DNA of 64,000 nt from Phycisphaerales bacterium AB-hyl4. GTDB taxonomy: Bacteria > Planctomycetota > Phycisphaerae > Phycisphaerales > Phycisphaeraceae. The stretch is taken from positions 62,001 through 126,000 of the forward strand of contig JBGUBD010000007.1 in the NCBI GenBank assembly GCA_041821185.1, read 5' to 3'. The translations under genes and the position numbers were made by a program. Of this stretch, positions 26,937 through 36,543 are shown one piece after another. Positions within the stretch are counted from its first letter, which is position 1. Each line of letters starts with the position of its first letter. A model generated the notes under the pieces. It was not told the origin of the DNA, did not search any database, and saw nothing but the letters and a program-made list of their open reading frames with translations.

Positions 26937-27227
26937 GTTCCGTGTGGGCGTCCTAAGTTAGAGCTGCGCGGGCAGTCGCATGGCATGGCGTAGTTGGGGT
27001 CGGTGTCGGCCAAGCCGACGCCGCCTGATTGCTGTCCGCCCCCTGGGGACGTGGCTCACGACACTGGCCTCTTCCACACTTCAACGGCAAGTACGTCAAG
27101 CACAGCACGTGAGTTACCGCACTATGCCTTCACATCATATTCGCGTCAGGCAGCCCCTGCACGATACGGCCGCTTGTGAATATAAGACAAGTTAAAAACA
27201 CGTCTTGCGGTTTTGCTCGGCGTCGCC
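26937..27227. other. Intergenic, no gene seen
   Basis: Divergent region between the aldo/keto reductase (minus) and the pseudopilin (plus). Short open frames lack ribosome sites. The right part leads into the repeat block. Confidence 0.4.
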
Positions 27228-27351
27228 CGCATGCCCCGAAACATCCGCCCGGCAGGCCAGCCTGTCGCAATATGTCCCTATCTGGTCGCAATATGGAATT
27301 GTCGCCCGTTAGTGATGAAGTATCGTTGTCGCTGGAGCGTCAGGCGCAGTG
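27228..27351. repeat. Duplicated regulatory block, copy A
   Basis: Ungapped match to 36544-36667 at a constant offset of 9,316 bases; about 100 of 121 positions agree by eye. Contains the operator-like direct repeats and a downstream part that is partly repeated again at 29274-29313. Confidence 0.8.
27264..27306 (+). promoter_or_regulatory. Putative AraC/XylR-type operator, copy A
   Basis: Two identical half-sites GTCGCAATATG at 27264 and 27285, 21 bp apart (two helical turns), then GGAATTGTCGCC. Ends 88 bases before the pseudopilin start. Confidence 0.65.
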
Positions 27352-27393
27352 CCCGGGCGCCAGCTTGGAAGTGCCTCTCTAGAGGAAACGGTC

Positions 27394-28212
27394 ATGTCCC
27401 TTTCTGTCTCAGATCTGCATCAGCCTGAGCCGGGTGAAGCTCGCCGCGTCGGCGTCGTCCGTCGGCCACGCAAGCGCCTGCCCGGCTTCACGCTCATCGA
27501 GCTTCTCGTGGTGATCAGCATCATTGCCCTGCTGATCGCGATTCTCTTGCCGGCGTTGTCTGCCGCACGCGAGGCGGCGCGTCAGACCCAATGTGCAAGT
27601 AACCAACGGCAGATCATCCTCAGCACGGTGACGTGGGCGGTCGACAACAACGGAAGCCTGCCGCCGTTTCGTCTCACGTCGACAACCCCATACCGTGTCA
27701 CCATGGACGCATGGGCACAAATGGCGATGTACCGATGGGAAGGCGGCAACCGCTTTGTGTTAAATCATGGCTTATTGCACGAGCAGGATTATTTCAGCGA
27801 ACCGGGCGGATTTTATTGCCCCAGCGCGAAGCTCGATATGTTGAAATATGACCGGCAGCCGCAGCCGATTGGCAGCGAGCCGTATGTTGGGCCAAACTCT
27901 CCGGCAAACTTCGTTCAAAGCTCATATATGTTCAACCCGCTTCGCAGCCCCCCACCGAATCTGGCGTATGTGAAATTCCAAGAACTGGACGACCTCGGGT
28001 CGGGTGATCTGTTCACGATGGATACCCCCCGATTCGGCAGCCACACGATGGGCGTTGACGGGAACTCACACAGCATGGGCTGGAACCGTGGCGATGGGGA
28101 CGGAAGCGTGCGTTTCATTAACGATGCGTATCTGCACGACTACCTTGAGACCAACACCCACAGCAACGTAACTTACCGGGATTTTTTTAATCAGGTCAAT
28201 GAGAACTATTGA
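27394..28212 (+). CDS. Prepilin-type N-terminal cleavage/methylation domain protein (pseudopilin-like)
   Basis: 272 residues from the ATG at 27394 (AGAGGAAACGG upstream). A 28-residue basic leader precedes the prepilin peptidase site at [20 protein letters not shown], with the conserved Glu5, then [20 protein letters not shown] typical of planctomycete type II/IV pseudopilins. The globular part ends with a [20 protein letters not shown] loop, resembling the H-x9-DG segment of these families. Exported and assembled or anchored in the inner membrane. It is the first gene after operator copy A and probably cotranscribed with the PEP-CTERM gene. Confidence 0.88.
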   Translation: MSLSVSDLHQPEPGEARRVGVVRRPRKRLPGFTLIELLVVISIIALLIAILLPALSAAREAARQTQCASNQRQIILSTVTWAVDNNGSLPPFRLTSTTPYRVTMDAWAQMAMYRWEGGNRFVLNHGLLHEQDYFSEPGGFYCPSAKLDMLKYDRQPQPIGSEPYVGPNSPANFVQSSYMFNPLRSPPPNLAYVKFQELDDLGSGDLFTMDTPRFGSHTMGVDGNSHSMGWNRGDGDGSVRFINDAYLHDYLETNTHSNVTYRDFFNQVNENY

Positions 28213-28338
28213 CGTATGGTGTTGTATCCATCGTAAATCACTTCATGTGTTTTTGTCGGGCACGATGCGCTGACTGATGCGAGAAGTAGATGGAAGTTTT
28301 AAGCATTCTAAAGCACTTTCAATTAGGAGAGAAAAGTA

Positions 28339-29217
28339 ATGGGCATATCATTTGCGCGATTCCGTCGAGGTGTGCTGGCAACTACGGCCTGCTTTGCGTT
28401 TGCATGTGTAGCCAATGCCGACTTTGTATTGGTCGACGACTTTGAAAGCTATGCGGTGGGCACCACACCGGTTGGGCAGGGAAGTGGGTGGAGTACGAAT
28501 TTGACCACCAACCTGGCACATGGCTTTGGCGTGGCCCTTGATCCTGCCGGCAGTGGGAATCAGGTTGCCAGGTTGAACATTGAAAACCCGCGCTACGTTG
28601 CGAATTCGAACCATGTCATTCCGGATGGAAATGTCGGCACGCTGCTTTTCCAGATATACCGTCCTGAAACGTCTTCGGTGCTTGATATGGCGGCTGGTTT
28701 CACGGCCGAGTTTACGGGCACCAATGGATGGCTTAGCGCGGGTGACTTTGCTACGCCGCTTCGTATTAATAACAACGCTGATCTATTACAAATATACGAC
28801 AGCAACGGGTTTGCCGAGGTAACAGAGCCGGAGGGCCTCAGTCCATTACCAGGCGGTGAGTGGTATACCGTCTGGATGGTGGCTGATACCAACACGGACA
28901 CATGGACGCTCTATGTTGAGGGCGGTGAATACGAAGAGCAAACACAGGTACAGGCCGGCTCGATCTCAGAGTTTGGATTCCGCGGAGGAACCGGCGCGGC
29001 AGACCTGCTGCATTTCGGTTTCCTTGCGAACGCCAGTCAGGGCGCGAATATGCCGGTGTACCTCGACAATTTCTATGTGGACACCGACTCCATGCCGGGT
29101 GGCAATTTGTCTAATCCGATTCCTGAACCCGCATCATTGATGCTGCTGGGACTTGGCAGCCTGGCGATGCTCGCACGGCGTCGCAAGACGACGGCTGAAG
29201 ATGAGACGCTTGGATAA
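28339..29217 (+). CDS. PEP-CTERM surface protein
   Basis: 292 residues with signal peptide (RFRRGVLATTACFAFACVANA) and mature start DFVLVDDFESYAVGTTPVG, which suggests a concanavalin-like/LamG jelly-roll domain; VWMVADTNTDTWTLYVEG and YLDNFYVDTD fit the same fold. The C-terminus PIPEPASLMLLGLGSLAMLA + RRRK is a full PEP-CTERM sorting signal, cut by an exosortase. AGGAGAG stands 8 bases before the ATG. Possibly a carbohydrate-binding surface protein of the sugar island. A truncated paralogue lies at 36735-37075 behind the second operator copy. Confidence 0.9.
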   Translation: MGISFARFRRGVLATTACFAFACVANADFVLVDDFESYAVGTTPVGQGSGWSTNLTTNLAHGFGVALDPAGSGNQVARLNIENPRYVANSNHVIPDGNVGTLLFQIYRPETSSVLDMAAGFTAEFTGTNGWLSAGDFATPLRINNNADLLQIYDSNGFAEVTEPEGLSPLPGGEWYTVWMVADTNTDTWTLYVEGGEYEEQTQVQAGSISEFGFRGGTGAADLLHFGFLANASQGANMPVYLDNFYVDTDSMPGGNLSNPIPEPASLMLLGLGSLAMLARRRKTTAEDETLG

Positions 29218-29479
29218 CCTGTGAGGTGTAACACCCTGCGGCGTTGGGTTTACCTGGTTCCTGCCGTCCGCATTTGGAGCGTCAGCCGCAGTGTATGGAC
29301 GCGAGCCTGGAAGTATCGCAGGGCCTGTACCCATCGGGTTCAATACCAGCGATGGCAGCAGTTGATGTTTCCTATCGAGCGTCATCTTGCCGGATGAATC
29401 GACAAGGGCGGCCGGCATTACAGCGTCGGCCGCCCCGTTTTACTTGTCCGCCAAGGGGGGCGACTGCTTGGCCATGGCT
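29218..29479. other. Intergenic with partial copy of the regulatory block
   Basis: 29274-29313 (TTGGAGCGTCAGCCGCAGTG ... GGAAGTAT) matches the part of block A just after the operator (27333-27373). No gene seen. Confidence 0.5.
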
Positions 29480-29523
29480 GACGCATAGTGTCCTCGATTG
29501 GTTGCAATTTGGACTTGTTGGCC
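29480..29523 (+). promoter_or_regulatory. Putative AraC/XylR-type operator, copy C
   Basis: Half-sites GACGCATAGTG (29480) and GTTGCAATTTG (29501), again 21 bp apart, followed by GACTTGTTGGCC. More diverged than copies A and B but in the same register, 95 bases before the GH141-like gene. Confidence 0.55.
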
Positions 29524-29617
29524 CGCCTCGCACAGAACACAATACGCTTGATTCAAAATCACCTCGTCGCGGCAATCAGAATACGCGCAAAACTGAATTT
29601 GATGCAGGATTCATGAA

Positions 29618-32047
29618 ATGAAGCAGTCACCAATGATAATGAAATTAGCACGCGCTTCGCGCATGAACTTTGCAGTCTTGGTTTGCCTGTTGTGGTCTTC
29701 GCCGTTGCTGGCGGTTGAGTACCACGTATCGCCGATGGGTGATGATGCGAATGTCGGTAGTGCCGACGCTCCGTTCGCGACGCTTGAGCGTGCTCGTGAT
29801 GCGGTGCGTGAGCGGCGGGAAGCGGTTGCTGAATTTGAGGGTGCGACCGTTATAGTGCACGAAGGCCGATACGAACGCCGAGCGACGTTGGTGCTGGATG
29901 CGAACGATGCGGGCGAGCCGAATGCTCCTGTTGTGTATCGCGCCGCCGATGGCGCGAGGCCCTTGTTTGATGGCGGCTATCTTGTTGACCCGACGCATTT
30001 CGCACGGGTCGATGACGATCAGATTCGTGAACGGCTGCTGGAGTCGGTGCGCGATGATGTGCTTCAACTCGACCTGGGGGCGCTGGGCATTACGGACTAC
30101 GGCAGCTTCGGGCCGCGCGGGTGGGGGCGGTCCGAGATCGCTGCTCCGATGGAGTTGTTCATCGATCGGATGCCGCAGTCGATCGCCCAATGGCCGAACG
30201 AAGGCTCAATTCCGCTCGGCGAGGTTCATGACCGGGGCGGTGCGCCTCGCGAGGGCGACCAGAGCAATCGCTCCGCTGTCTTTGAATACAACACCGAGCG
30301 TGCGGAGCGATGGGTTGATGCAAACGATCTGCATATCGCCGGTCACTTTGGCGTCACCTGGGCACACGATACCATTGGTATCGCAGAGGTAGATGTTGAG
30401 GCGGGCACGTTCACGACTGACGGGGCTCATTATTACGCCTTTGCACAACCCGGTCGGCCTGCGAACTTCCAGACGCATTACGTCGCGGTCAATCTGCTTG
30501 AAGAGATCGAGCAGCCGGGCGAATACTTTATTGATCGCGAAGCGGGGAAGCTTTATATCCTGCCGCCACACCCGCTCACCTACTCGACCGTTCAGCTTTC
30601 CGCTCTTGACGAGCCGTTCGTACGTATTGAAAACGCTTCACATGTTCGCATTGAGGGGCTGACGTTCGAGAACACGCGTGGCGATGGCATCGTGATAGCC
30701 GAGGGCAGTGATAACCGTATTGCGGGATGTACGTTCCGTGCCCTTGGCGGCATTGCGGTTGATATGGAGGGCGGCAGGGGCCATCAGGTGTTTGACTGCG
30801 ACATCTACTACACCGGCCGAGGCGGCATCCGCGCCAGCGGCGGCGATCGCCAGTCGCTTGAGCCGGCTGAGCATCGCATCGTTAACAATGATATTCATCG
30901 CTTCAATCGGTGGATTCGTGGATACAACCCCGGCATTCGCGCTGAGGGCGTAGGTATTGAAATTGAGCACAACCATCTGCATCACAGCGACCATCAAGGT
31001 ATTACCTTTGCCGGCAACGAGCATCGCATGGCTTTCAATGAGCTGCATCACCTGCTCAAAGACATTTCCGACATGGGCGCGATCTACGCCGGCCGCGATC
31101 CAACGTTCGCAGGCAACGTGATCGAGCACAATTTTTTCCATCACCTGAGCATGCAACACGAAGGCGGGCCGGGCGTGCAGGCGATCTTCTTCGATGACGA
31201 TACGATTTACATCGCACGCGTCTTTGGCAATGTCTTTTATCGCGCCGGCTCGACCGGGGTGATCAAGTTCAACGGCGGAGGTGGGGCATCGGTCGCCAAC
31301 AATGTTTCGATCGAAGGCCCACGGTTCCTTCAGGAAACACCGGGCGACGTGGCGGGTATCGATCGGGCGATTCGCAAGATCACAACAGACTACCGCGGGA
31401 GTCACAACTTTCCCGAACGTATCGCCGCGATGCGCGTGGATGAGGAGCCGTATCGCAGCCGATACCCCTATATTTACGAAACGGCTTTTCATGGCTACAA
31501 CGAAGGGACACCCAGATGGAACAACGTCATCGTCAGAAATAACGATGAGATGAGGCATTTTGTCAATCCTGGTGATCTCAATTTTGCTATTCGTTCCAAT
31601 GCTCCCTGGCTGAACATGGTCGCCGAGGATGTCTACGACCGGGTGCATGGTGCGGATGGGCAAGACATCGCGTTTGAGCAGATTCCGTTCGGCCGCATTG
31701 GATTGAAGGAAACCACGCATCGGCCCGCGCTGGGGCCGATCGCTTTCAGCAAACTCGGGCCTGCTGACGACACGGCCGAGCTTGATGCGAATGCTGTTGA
31801 GCTGTGGTGGCAACCGTCTTACAACGCAGACCGTTATCATCTGGTTGTCGCTCGCGACCGCGAACTGACGGACATCGTGCTCGACAAGCAGGCCGTTACC
31901 CATAATGTCAAGCTTGATCAGCTTGAGCCGAATCGGACGTACTACTGGCAGGTTTATGCCGCAACCACCCGGTCGCGTTCCAATCGAGGTCTGCGGATTG
32001 CCTCGGAGGAGCCTTGGCAGTTTAAGACCGCCGGTGCGCGTGAGTGA
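29618..32047 (+). CDS. GH141-like right-handed beta-helix glycoside hydrolase
   Basis: 809 residues. Signal peptide to about residue 33 (FAVLVCLLWSSPLLA), then EYHVSPMGDDANVGSADAPF and ATLERARDAVRERREA, VIVHEGRYERRATLVLDAND, VVYRAADGARPLFDGGY: this N-terminal pattern is shared by GH141 and related beta-helix enzymes. A long parallel beta-helix follows (FENTRGDGIVIAEGSDNRIA, HQVFDCDIYYTGRGGIRASG, EIEHNHLHHSDHQGITFAGN). The C-terminal ~90 residues (VELWWQPSYNADRYHLVVA, LEPNRTYYWQVYA) form an FN3-like domain. GH141 members include an alpha-L-fucosidase and a xylanase; the neighbouring fucose-type enzymes favour the former. Exported. First gene of an operon with the binding protein and permeases. 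Confidence 0.82.
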   Translation: MKQSPMIMKLARASRMNFAVLVCLLWSSPLLAVEYHVSPMGDDANVGSADAPFATLERARDAVRERREAVAEFEGATVIVHEGRYERRATLVLDANDAGEPNAPVVYRAADGARPLFDGGYLVDPTHFARVDDDQIRERLLESVRDDVLQLDLGALGITDYGSFGPRGWGRSEIAAPMELFIDRMPQSIAQWPNEGSIPLGEVHDRGGAPREGDQSNRSAVFEYNTERAERWVDANDLHIAGHFGVTWAHDTIGIAEVDVEAGTFTTDGAHYYAFAQPGRPANFQTHYVAVNLLEEIEQPGEYFIDREAGKLYILPPHPLTYSTVQLSALDEPFVRIENASHVRIEGLTFENTRGDGIVIAEGSDNRIAGCTFRALGGIAVDMEGGRGHQVFDCDIYYTGRGGIRASGGDRQSLEPAEHRIVNNDIHRFNRWIRGYNPGIRAEGVGIEIEHNHLHHSDHQGITFAGNEHRMAFNELHHLLKDISDMGAIYAGRDPTFAGNVIEHNFFHHLSMQHEGGPGVQAIFFDDDTIYIARVFGNVFYRAGSTGVIKFNGGGGASVANNVSIEGPRFLQETPGDVAGIDRAIRKITTDYRGSHNFPERIAAMRVDEEPYRSRYPYIYETAFHGYNEGTPRWNNVIVRNNDEMRHFVNPGDLNFAIRSNAPWLNMVAEDVYDRVHGADGQDIAFEQIPFGRIGLKETTHRPALGPIAFSKLGPADDTAELDANAVELWWQPSYNADRYHLVVARDRELTDIVLDKQAVTHNVKLDQLEPNRTYYWQVYAATTRSRSNRGLRIASEEPWQFKTAGARE

Positions 32048-32054
32048 TCGGTGA

Positions 32055-32068
32055 AGGCAATATTGCCT
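32055..32068. other. Small palindrome after GH141-like gene
   Basis: AGGCAATATTGCCT, perfect 14-bp palindrome 8 bases after the stop; may be a protein site or RNA processing/termination hairpin. Confidence 0.35.
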
Positions 32069-32205
32069 CGGCTTCTTTTGTCCGGCCAAACAACCTTCGG
32101 CGGGGGCGCCGTTCGGTGATCGCTTGGGCACACGCACATGCCTTCAAGCTGTGGACGAAGTTTGTCTGTGAATTGCTGAACGTTGACCAGTGGAAGTAAC
32201 GCTCG

Positions 32206-34260
32206 ATGCATAAACCGCCTCGCTCATGGACATGGCGATCGCGCCTCACTCGCGCCGCGGTCTTTCTTGTCGTGCTTCTTGTGGTCATTGTCGTCCTGCG
32301 CCCAGGGGATGCTGAGGATGGGGAGCATGCCAGGCAGCGCGCAGCGGAATTAGTCCGCGCCGTTGAGTCTGATGGGGGGATTATTTCAAAGGATGCATGG
32401 CCGGCCTCCTGGTTCGAGGATCCTCAAACCGCGTCCGAGTTGGGCATCACCCAATTCGACGAGGCGGGTTCTTTGAAAGACAAAGTCCGTGCCGGTGAGC
32501 TGCCGCCGGTGGAAGAGCGGCTGCCGGCGGACCCCATCGTGGTTGAGCCTTACGCCCGAATCGGCGCGTATGGCGGGTGGGCCCGAATCGCCGGCTGGGA
32601 AACATTCTACTTCAGCCACTACGAAGGGCCGATGCGCATATGTCCCCAGGGGGCGACCGTACGGCTGAACCTGCTCGAACGACTCGTAATGTCCGAAGAT
32701 GGAAAAGTCTTCACGCTTCACCTCAGGCCCGGCGTGAAGTGGTCAGACGGCCATCCGCATACCGCCGACGACTACATCTTCTGGTTTGAACACATCAACC
32801 GGAACTGGGAACTCAGCCCGCTGCCGCGCGAGCCGTTCGACGCGCCTGGCACGCGGATTACCAAGGTGGACACCTATACCGTCCAATACGAGTTCGAGTC
32901 GCCGCATTTCTACTTCGCCAACGACCTGGCCCATAGCGGACATCGGTTCCGGGTTCCCGCGCATTTCGCGAAGCGCTATCATGTCGACTTCGTTGAATCC
33001 GGGGATTTGAAGGCCAGGGCCCAGCGACTTGGCTTCATTAACTGGATGGATTACTTCAGCGCCGTTGTGGAACAGGGCTATCGTGGCAGCACCGTATTCA
33101 ACCGTCCCACGCTACGCAGCCATCAGTTGGTCCGACGACAGCAACAGAACTTCTACTATGAACGCAATCCGTACTATCCGAAGGTCGACCCGCAGGGGCA
33201 GCAGCTGCCTTATGTCGATGGGATTACACGAATCCTTGGGCTTCGGCCGGAGATCGTGACGGCGCAGATGGTCGCCGGCGAGCTGACGATGGCGGCACTT
33301 GCCTTCGACGCCAGTTCCCTGCCGTTTCTGCTTCGCAACGAACAGCGGGGTGGGTACACGACCTATCTCTGGACTGAGTACCTGGCGTCGGCGTTGTCCA
33401 TCAGCATTAATCAAACGTTCGCTGACCCTGCAGTGCGCGACATCCTTGCCGACGCCCGGTTTCGTCGAGCGCTCTCGATGGCGATCAACCGTCAGGAGAT
33501 CAACGAGGCACGCTACTTCGGGCTCGGACGCCCCGGACCGATGTTCGTGCTGCCGACGAGCAAGTTCTACGATGAGGACACGTTTCGCCAGGCGCATGGT
33601 GAGTACGACCCGCAGGCGGCGAAGGCGCTTCTTGACGAGGTGGGCATCGTGGACCGGACCGGCGACGGCCGACGAAATCGGCCCGGCGGGGGCAAACTGA
33701 ATCTCGTGCTCGAACAACCCGGACACCACGACCCCACGGTCGAAATGGTCCTCGAGCAATGGCGGGAGGTCGGCCTGGACATCCACCTGCGCGTCGTGCC
33801 GGGCTCGTTCCTGAGGATTCGCGCGGAGAGCAACCAGGTGCACATGGGCACGGGGCCCGGCGACCGCGTTGGCGACACGCTGTTCCCCAACGAGCCGATG
33901 TGGTTTCTTCCGTTTCGGCAAGGGCGCGACATGGTCACCTGGGGCCAGTGGGTGCGATGGTTTCAGACCGATGGGCAGGAAGGGCAAGAGCCCACGTCTG
34001 AAGCAAAAGACCTGATGAGATGGTGGAACGAGATGCGTTCCCATCCCGATCGCGCGGAGCGGATCAAGCTCGGCAAGCGCATCATGCAAAGCCAGGCCGA
34101 GCACGTATGGGCCATCGGCACCGTTGGCTTGACGCCTCAACCCGTGGCGGTCGCGAACCATCTGCACAACGTGCCCAAGCGTGGCTATTGGGGCTGGGAC
34201 ACCAAGCTCAATTACCCGTATCACCCCGAAACACACTTTATGACCACTCCGTCACCGTAG
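32206..34260 (+). CDS. ABC transporter solute-binding protein, family 5 (oligopeptide/oligosaccharide type)
   Basis: 684 residues. Starts with a basic segment and one membrane helix (AAVFLVVLLVVIVVL), not a clean lipobox, so it may stay membrane-anchored. The family 5 fold is clear: LNLLERLVMSEDGKVFTLHL, RPGVKWSDGHPHTADDYIFW, FRRALSMAINRQEINEARYF, YDPQAAKALLDEVGI. Long family-5 proteins of this size in planctomycetes and Thermotoga relatives often bind oligosaccharides rather than peptides; the island context supports a sugar ligand. It is followed by both permease genes (spacing 12 and 11 bases), with the ATPases at 22894 and 23978. Confidence 0.92.
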   Translation: MHKPPRSWTWRSRLTRAAVFLVVLLVVIVVLRPGDAEDGEHARQRAAELVRAVESDGGIISKDAWPASWFEDPQTASELGITQFDEAGSLKDKVRAGELPPVEERLPADPIVVEPYARIGAYGGWARIAGWETFYFSHYEGPMRICPQGATVRLNLLERLVMSEDGKVFTLHLRPGVKWSDGHPHTADDYIFWFEHINRNWELSPLPREPFDAPGTRITKVDTYTVQYEFESPHFYFANDLAHSGHRFRVPAHFAKRYHVDFVESGDLKARAQRLGFINWMDYFSAVVEQGYRGSTVFNRPTLRSHQLVRRQQQNFYYERNPYYPKVDPQGQQLPYVDGITRILGLRPEIVTAQMVAGELTMAALAFDASSLPFLLRNEQRGGYTTYLWTEYLASALSISINQTFADPAVRDILADARFRRALSMAINRQEINEARYFGLGRPGPMFVLPTSKFYDEDTFRQAHGEYDPQAAKALLDEVGIVDRTGDGRRNRPGGGKLNLVLEQPGHHDPTVEMVLEQWREVGLDIHLRVVPGSFLRIRAESNQVHMGTGPGDRVGDTLFPNEPMWFLPFRQGRDMVTWGQWVRWFQTDGQEGQEPTSEAKDLMRWWNEMRSHPDRAERIKLGKRIMQSQAEHVWAIGTVGLTPQPVAVANHLHNVPKRGYWGWDTKLNYPYHPETHFMTTPSP

Positions 34261-34272
34261 ACGCAAACGCCC

Positions 34273-35256
34273 ATGCTCAACTACGCCATAAGACGCACGT
34301 TCGTCATGCTCCCACTGCTGCTACTGATTTCCGTAGTAGTGTTCATCCTGATGGAATTGCCACCGGGCGACGCCGTCTCCGCGATGGTTGAGGGCTTGGA
34401 GATGGACGGCCAACCCGTGTCCGAGCAGCGCGTCGCTGCGCTCCGGGCGCGCTACCATCTCGACGATCCCCTGCACGTGCGCTACCTGCGGTGGATCACC
34501 GGCTTCCTGCGCGGCGACCTTGGTCACTCGATCACGCTCCAGCAGCCGGTCAACGAACTTGTATGGGAACGCCTGGGCTATACGGTCCTGATCTCGCTGC
34601 TGTGTGTGCTGTTTACCTTGATCGTCGCGTTTCCCATCAGTATCTACTCGGCGATATGGCAGTATTCGCTCTCGGACCATGCGTTTACCGTCCTGGCATT
34701 TCTGGGCATGGCTATCCCCAACTTCGTGCTGGCGCTGGCACTGATGTATGTCGGGCACCGGTACTTCGGATCGAGCATCGGCGGCCTCTATTCCGTCGAG
34801 TTCGAAGAAGCGCCGATGAGCTTCGCAAAGATGCTGGATCTATTGAAGCACATCTGGATTCCCGTGGTGGTCATCGGCACCGCCGGCATGGCGGGACTTG
34901 TCCGCACCATGCGCGCCAACCTGCTTGATGAACTGCCAAAGCCCTATGTGGTCGCAGCCCGGGCAAGAGGGTGCGGGCCGATGAAACTCGTTTTGAAATA
35001 TCCCGTCCGCATCGCGATCAATCCCTTTATCAGCACCGTCGGCTGGCTGCTGCCAACATTGTTTTCCGGTGACGCGATCGTCGGTGTCGTACTCAACCTC
35101 CCAACCATCGGCCCGTTGCTGTTGGCCGGTGTGCAGAACCAGGACATGCAGCTCGCCGGCAGCATCATCATGATCCTGAGCATTCTTACGGTCATCGGCA
35201 CGCTGATCTCCGATTTGCTGCTGGCGGTGGTCGATCCACGAATTCGTTACGAGTAG
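34273..35256 (+). CDS. ABC transporter permease, OppB/DppB type
   Basis: 327 residues with six membrane helices. RRTFVMLPLLLLISVVVFIL at the N-terminus, RYHLDDPLHVRYLRWITGFL and GDLGHSIT are OppB landmarks; the EAA loop appears as YVVAARARGCGPMKLVLKYP. The final helix ends VVDPRIRYE, as usual. Forms the channel with the DppC-type subunit that follows 11 bases downstream. Confidence 0.95.
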   Translation: MLNYAIRRTFVMLPLLLLISVVVFILMELPPGDAVSAMVEGLEMDGQPVSEQRVAALRARYHLDDPLHVRYLRWITGFLRGDLGHSITLQQPVNELVWERLGYTVLISLLCVLFTLIVAFPISIYSAIWQYSLSDHAFTVLAFLGMAIPNFVLALALMYVGHRYFGSSIGGLYSVEFEEAPMSFAKMLDLLKHIWIPVVVIGTAGMAGLVRTMRANLLDELPKPYVVAARARGCGPMKLVLKYPVRIAINPFISTVGWLLPTLFSGDAIVGVVLNLPTIGPLLLAGVQNQDMQLAGSIIMILSILTVIGTLISDLLLAVVDPRIRYE

Positions 35257-35267
35257 GAGCTGATGCG

Positions 35268-36398
35268 ATGAGTCCAGAGTTGAAGGACGAAACAGCCGCC
35301 GAGCCTTCCAGCGAGAACGTCGATGCGTACGCCTCGCATCGGCAGCTCGTGTGGCGACGCTTTCGTCGGCATCGGCTTGCCATGATCGGCGCGACGATTC
35401 TGCTGACGTTCTATCTGGCTGCGCTGCTTTGCGAGTTCGTCGCGCCTTATACGCCTAACGCTCGTCACACGGACCGTGTGTTCGCCCCGCCACAAACGCC
35501 TCGCTTTATCGATCAGGGCGGCCGCTTCCATTGGCGTCCGTTCGTTTACGCCATCGGGGTTGAAGATCGAGCAGCCGCGACGTCTCGGGAATATCAAGTC
35601 GATCATTCCATCAGGTATCCACTGCAGTTGTTCGTGCGCGGTGACGCGTATCGTATGTGGGGGCTGTTCAATACGGACCTGCACCTGTTCGGCGCCGAGG
35701 ATGGTTACGTTCATCTTCTGGGAACCGATTCGCTGGGCCGGGATCTTTTCAGCCGTATTCTCTACGGCGCGCGCATTTCGTTAACCATCGGCCTGGTGGG
35801 TGTGCTGCTCACGTTCGTGATCGGGATCGTGCTTGGCGGGGTCGCAGGCTACTTCGGGGGTATCGTCGACAATGTGGTCCAGCGAATGGTGGAACTGCTG
35901 ATCTGCATCCCACAGCTTCCGTTGTGGATGGTATTGAGCGCCGCAATCCCGCTGTACTGGCCGCCGGTGGCTGTGTACTTCGGCATCACCGTGATCCTCT
36001 CGTTCATTGGATGGACAGGCCTGGCGCGTGAGGTGCGTGGCAAGTTCCTCTCGTTGCGTGATGAAGACTTTGTCGTGTGCGCCCGCCTTTGTGGTACCAG
36101 CGAGATGACGATTATCCGCAGGCATCTGTTGCCTTCATTTATGAGCCACATCATCGCCCGCGCTACGCTGGCGATCCCGGCCATGATCCTGGGCGAGACG
36201 GCGCTGAGCTTTCTGGGCATCGGCTTGCGACCGCCGGCCGTGAGTTGGGGTGTCTTGCTTCAAGATGCGCAGAGCTTCGACGCGATGGCGCTTTTCCCGT
36301 GGCTGCTGGCGCCTGCCGTGTGCGTGGTGATCGTCGTGCTGGCGTTCAACATGCTCGGCGACGGCTTGCGCGACGCCGCCGATCCGCATGCCTCATGA
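35268..36398 (+). CDS. ABC transporter permease, OppC/DppC type
   Basis: 376 residues, six membrane helices. N-terminal RQLVWRRFRRHRLAMIGATI matches the OppC family; LGTDSLGRDLFSRILYGARI is the classic conserved block and FVVCARLCGTSEMTIIRRHL is the EAA loop; ends with FNMLGDGLRDAADPHAS. A ~110-residue extracytoplasmic stretch between helix 1 and the LGTDSLGRD block is longer than in OppC of enteric bacteria, but common in sugar-type members. Last gene of the operon. Confidence 0.95.
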   Translation: MSPELKDETAAEPSSENVDAYASHRQLVWRRFRRHRLAMIGATILLTFYLAALLCEFVAPYTPNARHTDRVFAPPQTPRFIDQGGRFHWRPFVYAIGVEDRAAATSREYQVDHSIRYPLQLFVRGDAYRMWGLFNTDLHLFGAEDGYVHLLGTDSLGRDLFSRILYGARISLTIGLVGVLLTFVIGIVLGGVAGYFGGIVDNVVQRMVELLICIPQLPLWMVLSAAIPLYWPPVAVYFGITVILSFIGWTGLAREVRGKFLSLRDEDFVVCARLCGTSEMTIIRRHLLPSFMSHIIARATLAIPAMILGETALSFLGIGLRPPAVSWGVLLQDAQSFDAMALFPWLLAPAVCVVIVVLAFNMLGDGLRDAADPHAS

Positions 36399-36543
36399 AA
36401 GTTATGAGACAACGGGTTGAGCTGGGTTATGACGCCTTGTCGATCTGCCTTACGATCGCTGCCAGCGCGGAGCAGGGAAGCGCTAGCCATGTTTCAGCCG
36501 CTTTCTTCTTTTCCAGCGAGGCTTCAGGATGAAAAACGGGTGC
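36399..36543. other. Intergenic, no gene seen
   Basis: Short spacer between the permease and repeat block B. Confidence 0.4.
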
